Assembly (NCBI GenBank): GCA_933822405.4
Contig: CAKOGP040001811.1
Span: 1-17,208, forward strand
DNA: 17,208 nucleotides
Source of the DNA: Cylindrotheca closterium
Taxonomy: Eukaryota > Bacillariophyta > Bacillariophyceae > Bacillariales > Bacillariaceae
Direction of reading: 5' to 3'
Below, piece after piece: positions 1 through 8,900 of the stretch. How positions within the stretch are numbered: position 1 is the stretch's first letter; each line of letters opens with the position of its first letter. The translations under genes and the position numbers were made by a program. Under the pieces are notes generated by a model. It ran no database searches, was not told the DNA's origin, and saw nothing but the letters and a program-made list of their open reading frames with translations.

Positions 1-24
1 ATTTTGGTGGTTTCGTGTTGCGAA

Positions 25-108
25 AGGGAACGAGGGAGAAAACAAGGGAAAAAACGGTTGAAGGAGGGACGAAACGGCCCTCGTTCCCTCAAATGCTCCC
101 TCGTTCCC
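25..108. repeat. Short inverted repeat of a G-rich 12-13-mer
   Basis: GGGAACGAGGGAG at 26-38 is the exact reverse complement of CTCCCTCGTTCCC at 96-108. A second complementary copy, CCCTCGTTCCCT, lies at 78-89 and pairs with 25-36. One left arm can therefore pair with either of two right arms, giving alternative hairpins with loops of roughly 40-57 bases. It sits just outside the left tandem array. It could be part of an element end, but nothing similar was seen at the right side. Confidence 0.7.
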
Positions 109-130
109 GAACTTCTCGTCAGCAGTGTAT

Positions 131-614
131 CTAGGGCAGTTCCAGGCGATTTTGGAGTGGAGTTTTGAAAATGACGATCCACAACACCATTCGACAATGA
201 ACCAGCGCCGACAACTAGGACATTCCGACCAAAGACCAGACATTAAGGACCGGTAGGTATATGCAAGTAAGCTGACAGAGGAGCTAATGCTAGAATCGAC
301 AAGCTGAACAAGCTAGGGCAGTTCCAGACGATTTGGAATGGAGTTTCAAAAATGACGATCCACAACACCATTCGACAATCAACCAGTGCCGACAACTAGG
401 ACATTCCGACCAAAGATAAAGGACCGGTAGGTATATGGAAGTAAGCTGAAAGAGGAGCTAATGCTAGAATCGACAAGCTGAACAAGCTAGGGCAGTTCCA
501 GACGATTTGGAATGGAGTTTCAAAAATGACGATCCACAACACCATTCGACAATGAACCAGTGCCGACAACTAGGACATTCCCACCAAAGATCAAACATCA
601 AGGACCGGTAGGTA
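131..614. repeat. Left tandem array, units of 182, 174 and 128 bp
   Basis: Three direct copies start at the shared word CTAGGGCAGTTCCAG: 131-312 (182 bp), 313-486 (174 bp, about 8 bases missing near the GACCAGACATT stretch) and 487-614 (truncated after GGACCGGTAGGTA). Copies 2 and 3 are closer to each other (both have GACGATTTGGAATGGAG) than to copy 1. The array is non-coding; the short minus-strand frame inside it is a by-product of the repeat. The unit length is close to a nucleosome repeat and to the unit of the right array, but the two unit sequences are not evidently related. Confidence 0.9.
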
Positions 615-946
615 ATGTTCAGAATGAGGTTTGTAGGTATGGTCAGCAAGTAATGGCCTATTTAATGGATTGGCGAGTGGCATATTTCTCTTTGGCGTCC
701 ACGATGTAGCTCACACAAAAGTATTCAGCTTGGCAATATCATGTTCACTCATGTAAGACGACTATGGGTAGGCGGAGTCTCGCCTCTTGTTGAGGTGACC
801 TTCAAATTCAAAGACCTTGCAGTAAAATATCTCAAGGCTATTTCTACCATTGAAAACTGGACAACCTGTCTTGGAGTGAAACGTTCTATGTTTTTCTGTA
901 CAGATTGTAAACCAGAATAAGGGCAAGATTTGGATTTAGTAGTATT
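615..946. other. Intergenic stretch, no gene seen
   Basis: Between the truncated third repeat copy and the stop of the small minus-strand gene I see no reading frame, RNA gene or repeat that can be supported. On the minus strand, AATAAA overlaps the TAA stop of that gene (946-951), which could serve as a polyadenylation hexamer but may be chance in A/T-rich sequence. Confidence 0.5.
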
Positions 947-1672
947 TTATTGATGGTAGGATTCATCTTTCACAAATGATCCCCATCGTGCACATTCAAG
1001 ACATGCTTCACCTCGCGGCCCAAGTTCCATGCAGACACCGCAATGCGTCTCTGGCTTTGGGCCAAAAGTAAGAGTCTGATTCTCCTCTGGAATCTGAGCC
1101 ATCGGTTCCGATTTTCCAGGGACATAGGTATACAACCCATTTTTCTCACGATAGACCCACTGTCTCCCGTCCTTACTCACAATAAACGCATTATCTTTGT
1201 CGGTATCCATCACGATACGGTACCCTTGCTTGACCAACAGCGACGCACTGTCAACATCACAAATGGCCTCCGGGTCAAACTTACACATTTGGTCTTCCAT
1301 GTGCTTTGCTTGAACTTCTTGTGTCAGTGTTCTTCCACTTCCAAGGTTCGTCCCGTAATTGAACATGAGCGTGAGGTCTCGCACAGTCTCTTCCTCCGCA
1401 TTCTCAAAATCCTTGCGAAGATGGAACGTAGAACCAGTGTCAAGACTTGGACCATCGTTCCCAACGTCTTTCCACTTTGGATCATGATCGGCGTAATCGC
1501 TTGGCGGATCGCCATCACTAGAATCAAGATAAATCACATCGCCCGAATCTGCATAATTTCGTAGGAGAGGATCACTTCTATGAGCTTGGGAATGCATCTG
1601 TGCCACTTCCCTTCCAACTTGTACATTTGAACGGTGTCCACTGGACACACTTGTATCTTCTTCGGCTGCCAT
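947..1672 (-). CDS. Acidic protein with a likely Ty1/copia-derived segment and C-terminal CxxC pair
   Basis: A 241-residue frame starting at ATG 1672 with a purine at -3. Seen: the N-terminal half is acidic and Asp/Ser rich. Around residues 140-190 there is a stretch of the pattern F-D-P-E-A-I, then G-Y-R-I, D-T-D-K-D-N-A-F-I-V, and G-L-Y-T-Y-V-P. The C-terminus has a zinc-ribbon-like CGVC...CLEC arrangement. From memory, the middle pattern resembles the segment between protease and integrase in diatom Ty1/copia (CoDi-type) polyproteins; no protease, integrase or reverse transcriptase is visible, so at most this is a fragment or a captured piece. It is divergently arranged with the 949-residue gene across 533 bp and may share its promoter region. 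A long open frame on the opposite strand (1043-1564) is less credible because its product is hydrophobic-basic without motifs. The gene call is moderately sure; the copia link is weaker. Confidence 0.5.
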   Translation of the reverse strand: MAAEEDTSVSSGHRSNVQVGREVAQMHSQAHRSDPLLRNYADSGDVIYLDSSDGDPPSDYADHDPKWKDVGNDGPSLDTGSTFHLRKDFENAEEETVRDLTLMFNYGTNLGSGRTLTQEVQAKHMEDQMCKFDPEAICDVDSASLLVKQGYRIVMDTDKDNAFIVSKDGRQWVYREKNGLYTYVPGKSEPMAQIPEENQTLTFGPKPETHCGVCMELGPRGEACLECARWGSFVKDESYHQ

Positions 1673-2205
1673 GACAGCATGCAGGAGCCAGCTAACTGGG
1701 TTCAGACCTGCTCAATGTCACACACTAACCACTGTGTTAGTTTGCCGGAACTCAATTGGTGAGACTCTCGATTGTTGAAGTTCCCAATAATATCTTACGA
1801 TTCTCGACTTGATCACCTTTCTACGTATCGTCACGTGGCATGTACTGTTGTACAAACTTGCATGAATATCAAAAATTCAAAAATCGAAAAACAAGATATT
1901 ATTCCTTTTTTTCCGACCCTTTTCTTGTTTTCCGTTGTCTTTTTTATTTTGGTTTTTATCTTGGTTTGACCAACTGGATTACTCAAAATTTTGGAATTCA
2001 GCGACGGATTTTCAAATGGAAATGACCTATCGGTACGGTATGTGACGTATACGGCATGATTCAAATTTCAAAAGGAATGACTTTCCCGCCAAAGGGAACG
2101 GAATGTTCGAGGCCAACGTACACAACAATAAAACAACAATAAAACAACAATAAAACAACAATAAAACAACGAGTCAACATTTTGTGTGGCGGTACCCATA
2201 GCAGA
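1673..2205. promoter_or_regulatory. Divergent intergenic region with palindromic motifs
   Basis: This 533-bp region separates two genes transcribed away from each other, so it should hold both promoters. Seen: TACGTA at 1822-1827, CACGTG (E-box/G-box core) at 1832-1837, the inverted repeat TGTAC-TGTT-GTACA at 1841-1854, a pyrimidine-rich tract on the plus strand around 1898-1960, and TGACGT at 2043-2048 running into GTATAC. Known: TGACGT-type elements are CO2/cAMP-responsive bZIP sites in Phaeodactylum promoters. Inference: these are candidate binding sites only; six-base words occur by chance. No convincing TATA box was chosen. Confidence 0.35.
2122..2170 (+). repeat. 11-bp minisatellite upstream of the 949-residue gene
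   Basis: Four perfect copies of ACAACAATAAA at 2122-2165 followed by a partial fifth (ACAAC). It ends 36 bases before the ATG at 2206, so it probably lies in the 5' leader or core promoter. It also supplies in-frame TAA stops upstream of the gene (for example 2140-2142), which helps limit the coding start. Confidence 0.9.
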
Positions 2206-5055
2206 ATGATAGATGCAGCTCTCGAAAGGTTCTTCAGTGATGGCTTCACTGTCATCACCCCTGATGATGTGGAAGAATTTCGCACTGTTTGGGACAGTAG
2301 TGTCAACCTCCCGTTTAATGTGGCCAAACCGATCCATAGCATATCCAATTTGGGACTCAACGAAATCATTATTTTGGGAATTTTTATGCAATGCAACTAC
2401 TTTGTGGTGGATAAACAACAAGAAACCTTCCCTACTTGTTGTCAGCCAGATATCAACGCCAAGCGGTTCCATACACCCATTGATGTACAATTCTTTAGCA
2501 CTGGGGCTATTGTTGAAGCTCCAATATGCGCTTTGGAGTACAGGGCTAGCCCCAACGCAACGGGAATGCCAAATCTCCCTGTGGTTCCAATGATCTTCCC
2601 AGCAACTAGGGGCACCACCAGTTTTGGTCTGAAGCTTGGAGCCAACCATCTTGGGGCTGAGAGAGTCAAGCAAGAGGATTTCAATGCAGCTTATGACATA
2701 TTGTTTCCAGGCTGCAACAAGGTTGTGTCGGATATTTTGACCAGCTATTATCAGTTGGACGAGGACGAAGAGGAGGACGAGTCAACGTCACTGGACGAAC
2801 TGTTACAACAAGTGGAGCGGAAGCGGAATGCGTTTGAGGGACTATTTGTGTGCATGTGCCATACGTATGACCTTACTGTCCCCCAAGGTTGGGCAAAGTT
2901 GCTGAAGAGGCTGTTGGTGGATTCAGACGAGCCTCCTCCATTTGCATCAATCCAAAATCTGACAGCTGTCACTTCGTCATTGTTTTCTTCCAAGATCAAT
3001 ATCAGCATTGCATTTTTGGCTGGTGAGGCACCCATCATTGCATTCAAGCAGAAGCTGTTGTCTGCAGAAAGCCCCTTCCCACTTGATTATCAAATTTCTG
3101 CTCATCTTAATGTGCTGAAAGAAAGAAGCCTGGATCAAGCAAAACTCAAGCAATTCAGTCACGAACAACGAGAGCATTATGCCATGTCTTCTGAGACGGG
3201 ATCGGTCAAAGATCTGGTAATGGACTTTGTATTGACATCCATTGAAACCAAGGCATCTTTTTTTGATAGTGTCTATGAAGACACGCCACCCGAAGACTAC
3301 TCTGGGCTGATGATGGGAATTTTCAAAAAAGCCCTACAAGCTCTCCTTGGAGCAACGAAATACAATTCTGATGCCAAGAGAATTGTGGAAGATTACTTGA
3401 GCGACCCAAGAAGACAGGGCAAAACTCCTTCTGAAGTTTGGAAGGACTTGCTTCGCAAAATGGCGGACATCAAGTTTGCACCTTTCACGAACACAAAAAA
3501 GGCACCCAAAGTATTGTCTTGGTTCATTCATATTATGGTACAGTTTTTGGATCTAGAGAGCGGTACTACTTTCTTTTCTATACTCTGCAGAGACCATCAG
3601 GTAGGAAATATCAATGCTCCAACCACGATGCCTATGCTGCACAATGTATCTTATTCTTTGCTCTTGCTTTGTTTTGTCATCAAGAATATATTTTTGCCCA
3701 ATGGTCATCCGAAATGGACTGACACTTATATTCCATTTTGGAATGCATTTTTTGTTGCCAAGCTCAGCATGGCTGAGTCTATTTGCAGCCACTACGAGAA
3801 ACATAATGGGAAGATGAAGACAAAAAGGAAGATGTGTGTCGACCTTATGGCTCGGAGAATCTCACCTCTATTGCTACTAGTCATTGGAGAGGACGAACCA
3901 GCTTGGACTGCTCCAAACTCATGGAAAGGGAAATATACCTTGCTGTGGCGGTCGCTTCTCAGGAAGAATGGTACAGGATCAAAGCTCCACATCATGATGC
4001 TTATCTTCAAGGTTGCCGCAACTGGGCGGTATCCATGTCTGACATTTGGTTCTGCATTTGATACCACCCAATCAAATGTTATTTTTGCCAAGGGACTTGA
4101 AACTGAAAACCTTCTTGCCTCCAATGATATTGACAAAGAGCTTGGTTGCTTTGTCAATGAGATACTTACAGGGGCGTCTGCTTCTGTTGAGACCTTGACA
4201 CAACTTGAATGTTACTTGGTTAGTGAACAGCTCAGGCGACAGGCGGAACAGGCAAAGAAGAAGCGAAAGGCTCAACGTCCAACAGCAAAGGAAACAAAGT
4301 CCATCAAGAAGAAGAAGAATGAGTATGATCCTGCTAAAAACCCGTTTATTGATTATGAAGCCAAAAAGAACAAGAAAGAAGATGGTAGTGAGGAGTCTGA
4401 GGATGAGTCTGAGGATGAGTCTGAGGATGATTCTAACGATGATTCTGCTTCTAACGATAAAAACAAAACAAAGAGAACCACTAAGCATTCTTCTGAATCT
4501 CAAGATGACAAGACCAAGGATGATGATGAAAGTGACAACGAGGAAGACACGAGCCCTCATGGGATGACAAGTCCAGAAAACATGCAAACCGAACTTCAAA
4601 GACGAGCCCAAAAACATGAAACGGAAAGGAATGACATGGAAGATGAAAAGAGGCGGCTGGAAGATGAAAAGAGACAGCTGGTGGAAGAAAACGAAAAGCT
4701 GGAAGCAGAAAACAAAAGGCTGCGGGTCGAAGGCAGGAGAGTGGTGGGGGAAAAAAAGGCAGTGACTGTCAAAATTGGAAAGAAGAATCAAATCATCGAT
4801 GATTTCATCAAAGGCTGTAAGAAACACAATATTTCATGGCAAGACATTTTGGCCAGTGGTCGTGCTGACAAAGACGAAGAAAAGGAGAATCGAACGCCAT
4901 CTAGCAGCAAGAATAGCTCGCCTCGCACACCTCGCAAACACACACTTAACACACGTCACAAACGCACTCCTGGCACACTACCTGGAACACCTGGAACACA
5001 TGTAACACCAGCACCCAATGAAAGAGGCTTGAACAGAAAGAAGAAAGGACCATGA
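2206..5055 (+). CDS. Large nuclear-type protein with acidic/basic tracts and a leucine-heptad coiled coil
   Basis: A 949-residue protein of unknown family. The start is ATG 2206 (A at -3); the frame is open back to 2143 but holds only a TTG at 2182, unlikely as a start in a eukaryote. Seen, in order: a largely folded-looking region at about 1-680 with a short acidic patch near 185-194 and a hydrophobic helix-like run near 475-495; basic NLS-like clusters at 684-688 (KKKRK) and about 701-704; an acidic Ser/Asp/Glu region at about 725-785; a coiled coil at about 790-855 containing four exact heptads with Leu at 818, 825, 832 and 839; and a basic C-terminus from about 897 rich in Ser-Pro/Thr-Pro, a typical phosphorylation-prone tail. 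No basic bZIP region precedes the heptads. It is followed in tandem, after 879 bp, by the 1475-residue gene. Inference: a nuclear, self-associating protein; function unknown. Confidence 0.8.
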   Translation: MIDAALERFFSDGFTVITPDDVEEFRTVWDSSVNLPFNVAKPIHSISNLGLNEIIILGIFMQCNYFVVDKQQETFPTCCQPDINAKRFHTPIDVQFFSTGAIVEAPICALEYRASPNATGMPNLPVVPMIFPATRGTTSFGLKLGANHLGAERVKQEDFNAAYDILFPGCNKVVSDILTSYYQLDEDEEEDESTSLDELLQQVERKRNAFEGLFVCMCHTYDLTVPQGWAKLLKRLLVDSDEPPPFASIQNLTAVTSSLFSSKINISIAFLAGEAPIIAFKQKLLSAESPFPLDYQISAHLNVLKERSLDQAKLKQFSHEQREHYAMSSETGSVKDLVMDFVLTSIETKASFFDSVYEDTPPEDYSGLMMGIFKKALQALLGATKYNSDAKRIVEDYLSDPRRQGKTPSEVWKDLLRKMADIKFAPFTNTKKAPKVLSWFIHIMVQFLDLESGTTFFSILCRDHQVGNINAPTTMPMLHNVSYSLLLLCFVIKNIFLPNGHPKWTDTYIPFWNAFFVAKLSMAESICSHYEKHNGKMKTKRKMCVDLMARRISPLLLLVIGEDEPAWTAPNSWKGKYTLLWRSLLRKNGTGSKLHIMMLIFKVAATGRYPCLTFGSAFDTTQSNVIFAKGLETENLLASNDIDKELGCFVNEILTGASASVETLTQLECYLVSEQLRRQAEQAKKKRKAQRPTAKETKSIKKKKNEYDPAKNPFIDYEAKKNKKEDGSEESEDESEDESEDDSNDDSASNDKNKTKRTTKHSSESQDDKTKDDDESDNEEDTSPHGMTSPENMQTELQRRAQKHETERNDMEDEKRRLEDEKRQLVEENEKLEAENKRLRVEGRRVVGEKKAVTVKIGKKNQIIDDFIKGCKKHNISWQDILASGRADKDEEKENRTPSSSKNSSPRTPRKHTLNTRHKRTPGTLPGTPGTHVTPAPNERGLNRKKKGP
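4393..4428 (+). repeat. 12-bp coding repeat (Glu-Ser-Glu-Asp)
   Basis: Three perfect copies of GAGTCTGAGGAT, with imperfect continuations on both sides, encode the acidic serine tract of the 949-residue protein. Ser within Glu/Asp is a classic casein-kinase-2-type context. Repeat slippage probably lengthened this tract. Confidence 0.9.
4639..4722 (+). repeat. Four 21-bp coding repeats forming leucine heptads
   Basis: Four consecutive 21-bp units, each ending in CTG, encode EDEKRRL, EDEKRQL, VEENEKL and EAENKRL (residues 812-839). The first two units differ at only a few bases, so the coiled coil probably grew by duplication of a heptad-length unit. It predicts a parallel dimer or trimer interface, by inference. 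Confidence 0.85.
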
Positions 5056-5070
5056 TCTGCAGACAACCGC

Positions 5071-5163
5071 TGTGGCAACTAATAGTATAGGCTCCAAGTT
5101 CATGTTGTATAGTACTATTTCATTTTTATGAGGTATACAAGGTACAGTAGAATTGTTGCCACA
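5071..5163. repeat. Nested inverted repeat after the 949-residue gene
   Basis: TGTGGCAAC at 5071-5079 is the exact reverse complement of GTTGCCACA at 5155-5163. Inside, AATAGTA at 5081-5087 pairs with TACTATT at 5113-5119. It begins 16 bases after the TGA. It could be a 3'UTR stem or a very small MITE-like insertion; no flanking target duplication was seen. Confidence 0.6.
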
Positions 5164-5222
5164 ACGTCAAAATACATTATGATATCTCATCGGAATTTTA
5201 GGCTTGTCCGTACCGCTACAGT

Positions 5223-5265
5223 ATAGTATCGCTTTATAGTATTGCTTTATAGTATTGCTTTATAG
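5223..5265. repeat. 13-bp triplicate repeat
   Basis: Three copies of ATAGTATYGCTTT (first copy with C, next two with T) followed by ATAG. Non-coding; a small replication-slippage repeat. Confidence 0.85.
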
Positions 5266-5894
5266 AAGGCATCTGATATCAGCGGATTAACAGCAATTGC
5301 TTGATTGTAACATGTCAGAGACCAATGCATATGAGAGAAGATAGCCATATAGCCATTGATTTATCTTGGCTCCTTGCTTTTGATGCCCATGCTGTGTAAT
5401 TCTTCTTTGCTGGACGCGTTCGCAAGCATTCTGGGCGGGGTTGCTTCAGAGACAAAATAGATAAGCACAAGACAGATATAGATTCAAGTATACAAATGTA
5501 AGTAACATGTCCATTTTCTTGGGAGTGGGTGAAGAATAGAATACAAGTGCCTGGAAGCTTACCAAAGTTGTGCTTCAAACAATTGAAACCACCAGCCTTG
5601 TTTTCAATAGATTTTCACTATTTTGGTTTTCACTACTTGGATCCATTGCTTGTATACTATACTATGCTTTTAAGCCAAGGATTATGCATGACTATTTGGG
5701 CAGGCGTAGGGGAGATATTTGATGCTTGTGTGTTGACAACAACAAGGGCGGTCTGCTGAAGCTTGCAGATTGTTTTAGAGATTTTCAGATGGCGGTACAA
5801 AATCCACGTACGCAATATAAGTACCGAGAGGTCTGTGTAGCAAACCCAAAATGTAACATTTTCCACCCTCGGAACCACTTTGGAGGTTGCTCAA

Positions 5895-5957
5895 ATGACC
5901 ACCAGCTACCCACAGAATCGCTGCCAACACCAGCATGTCTCCTCATTCTCCTATTAG
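5895..5957 (+). promoter_or_regulatory. Possible 20-codon upstream ORF overlapping the next start
   Basis: An ATG at 5895 opens a 20-codon frame ending at TAG 5955-5957. It overlaps the ATG at 5935 in another frame. If transcription starts upstream of 5895, scanning ribosomes would meet this ATG first and initiation at 5935 could be reduced. The transcript start is unknown, so this may lie outside the mRNA. Confidence 0.25.
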
Positions 5958-8900
5958 AGTAGGCGATACGGTCTTTTCCAAAAGTTATGCTCTGGGTATT
6001 GTGAGAACAGTGTTAACGGAAACAGATGGCAAAACAGAAACAGTCAAAGTTGTCTGGGATGATAACTTAACAACTGTTGTCCATGTTGATAGTCTCAAAA
6101 AAGTACCAGAAGAATCACCATCCAGAAGAAGGTCAGTACCAAGGTCAACACCAAGGTCAAAGTCCAAAGCCAATCCAGGGTTCCATGATGGTTATAGGAA
6201 AGGGGCAGCAGGTCCTACGACGCCTCCAAGATTATTGCATTCCTCCATCGGAATAGGTGACACGGTCATGGATAAACACGGTCAACAGGGAAAGGCAGTA
6301 GAGGAGGTGACAGTAACTCCTGATGGTGACTCTACAATCAAAGTTTCCTGGGATGCTTACGAAAGGGCTGATATCGTCAATGTCAACACTCTCCAAAAAG
6401 TACCAGGAGAAGCATCAGCAAAAAAAAAATCAGTGTTAAAAGCCATTCAAGGGATAGTTCACGGTTGTGGGAAGGGGACAGCAGGACCAGATCCTATTGC
6501 ACCTAGAATGTTACTGGGTTCATTTGACAAACAAAGTGACCTTGAGGAACAACCAGCAAGAAAGAAAGTCAAGAAGATGGATGAAGATCCAGCGTTGGCA
6601 AGGTATCAAAAACTTAATAAAAACGTATTCTGGAACAAGGAGCCTTTCAAGGGCACACAGGTAGCAAAGATGTTTGAGGGAAGGGAATGGCATGAAGGAT
6701 ATGTAAGATGCAGTTGGGTAGAAGAGAACGGCAGAAAGAAACAGTACAGTCTGATATACACAGATGGCGACAGGGAGGATGTTGATCTAGATGAGCTCAA
6801 AAGGCTTGTTGCAAATTTCAATAGAAGGAAAGAGGTCATTTGCATTGACATTGATGACAACAATGTCAAGGATGTGGTACTACCAGCTCCGGAGTGCCAT
6901 GCGCAGGAATCATCAAATCCAAACTCACAGCTATCAAGCCCTAGCGCCAATGATGATGATGCAACTACTACTGCAGTTAACACTGATACGCACTGTGGCA
7001 GCAACCGTTTTGATAATGCTAGTGGTCACAGGGATGACAAAGATGAGCAATCCGATGACGATAGTGTGCTTCAAGCAGCTCTGCAGCAGGAACAGGATTC
7101 ATCATATCAACACTCACAGCTATCAAACCTTAACGCCCACAATGACGATTTTAATAATGGTGCTGACAAAGATGTGCAATCGGAGGATGATAGTTTGCTT
7201 CAAGCAGCTCTTCAGCAGGAGCCAGATGATGCTACTGATAATACTGATGGTCACAGGGCCGACGAAGATGCGCAATCGGAGGAGGATAGTGTGCTTCAAG
7301 CAGCTCTTGAGCAGGAGTCAGATGATGCTACAACTACTTCAGTTTACACTAACAATCATCATGCTAGAGATCATCTTGATAATACTGGTGGTCACAGGGC
7401 TGACGAAGCTGTGCCATCAGACGACAGTGTGGTTCAAGCTGCTCTGCAGCATCAGCAAGGGCAGGAGGAAGAGCAAGATCCAGAGCCATCCGACGCTAGT
7501 TCAATATCAAATGTTAGTGCTGATCACCTTGATGCACCAGATGACTTCATCGATAATGATGAAGATGAAGATTTACAGGAGATCAAGAGACATCATGAGT
7601 TGTTAACTCGTCTCTTTAAGCATTTGGATTTGGATCAATACCTTGAATGTGAAGGTCCGGCCCCAGAGGCATTGAAAGTTGGAGTTGACGCTGATTCTGT
7701 TGGCATTCTCACTGAAGATCTTTCAGAAGTAAATTGTTTCAATGTAACTGGTCTTGAGTTTAAACATGCAAAAACAGGAAAGCGTCCCTATAAGGTCCGG
7801 GCCTCAGTGGCAAGATCACGGGACTTCCACCCGACCAAGAAGAATCAAGATCCCATGAAAAAACCAACTACCTTGGATAGGTTCCCTTCTTTCACTGTTG
7901 GACATTTGAACTTTGGAGACTTGAAAGTATATTTGTCAATTCATGTGCTGCATCAAGGAATGGTGGACAGACGCTGTGACCAAGCAATTGTTGACACTTG
8001 GAATGCTGTGAATGACTGGGCGCTTCGGAAGAGTACATTTGAAAAAATTATGGAACTGCAGGAGAACTGGAAGTTTTACAGTACCAGACAGAGTCGAGGC
8101 TCCTTTAAGGAGACTGTTGAGACATATCTCCGTGCCATTCAGGGCATGCGTGCGTTAGGGACTGTTGGAGGGGAAAGCAAGAAGATTGTGTTCCGTGGCC
8201 AATTTGTCCCATTGCTACATATCAATCTGATTAGGTACAAACTTCAAAGTCTGTCTGAAACAAGAACTTCTGACCTGAAGGGTGCTGACAACAAATCAGC
8301 TTTTTTGCTCTGTTGGAATTCTATATACCTTTTGCAGAATGCTGGATTTAAGGCCACTTGGAGGGAGTGTCTGCAACCCAACCCAGGTACCACTTTCAAT
8401 GAATGTAGATTCTGCCCACAGGAAGATCCATCGCGGTACAACAAATGGATGAGAGGACAGGTACGGAAAACCTATGAAGAAGCCAGAAAAGTGTTTGTCA
8501 ATGATGAAGTTGGAATACAATTTGAGACCACACGAATTGCAATCGATATTGCAATTACTTTTGAGAGTGGTAGGGATTATCATGTTGTTCCCCTGGGAAA
8601 GAACGCAGAGACAACAGTGAAGCAAGCCACAGCAATTAGACATGGCAACAGGACTCTATATGATGGCGCCAGCAGTTCTGATTCAGAGACAGACTCAGAC
8701 AGCAGTTCTGATTCAGAGACAGAATCAGACAGCAGTTCTGATTCAGAGACAGACTCAGACAAAGAGGACGCCCAACGTTCCAATTCAGATTCAGAGCCAG
8801 ACTCACAGTCAGATACAGGGGAAGAAGAGGAAGCCAATGAATTACCAGATGGTGGTGAATCAGAGTCAGAGACAGAGACAGAAGAAGAAGTCAATGAATT

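Larger units (their letters stand above)
5056..5934. other. Intergenic spacer between the two plus-strand genes
   Basis: No gene is supported here. It holds a nested inverted repeat right after the upstream stop (5071-5163), a 13-bp triplicate (5223-5265), and presumably the promoter of the 1475-residue gene. The rest, about 5266-5894, is unremarkable A/T-rich sequence with only short frames lacking motifs. Confidence 0.5.

Noticed and set aside
131..614. CRISPR-like array
   Set aside because: The units are contiguous 174-182-bp direct repeats with no short repeat/unique spacer alternation, and the window is eukaryotic in character.
464..649. 61-codon minus-strand frame in the left array
   Set aside because: It lies in tandem-repeat DNA and is not preserved in the other copies.
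1043..1564. 173-codon plus-strand frame opposite the small minus-strand gene
   Set aside because: Its product is hydrophobic and basic without motifs, while the minus-strand frame is longer, has a CxxC pair and a family-like segment. It is an antisense by-product.
2182..2205. TTG start eight codons upstream of ATG 2206
   Set aside because: Non-ATG initiation is unlikely in a eukaryotic nuclear gene when an ATG with A at -3 follows at once.
2068..2673. 201-codon minus-strand frame across the 11-bp minisatellite and the 949-residue start
   Set aside because: It runs through the minisatellite (giving a repetitive FYCCFIVVLL-like peptide) and opposes a much longer credible gene.
4639..4722. bZIP transcription factor in the 949-residue protein
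   Set aside because: The Leu heptads are there, but no basic region with the Asn-x7-Arg pattern precedes them.
4072..4827. 251-codon minus-strand frame opposite the 949-residue gene
   Set aside because: It is the mirror of the acidic and coiled-coil repeats; its Leu/Ile/Arg-rich product reflects that composition.
6791..7606. 271-codon frame overlapping the UIM-like repeats in another phase
   Set aside because: The repeated GAT/GCA-rich DNA avoids stops in a second frame. The peptide repeats mirror the main-frame repeats and carry no independent motif.
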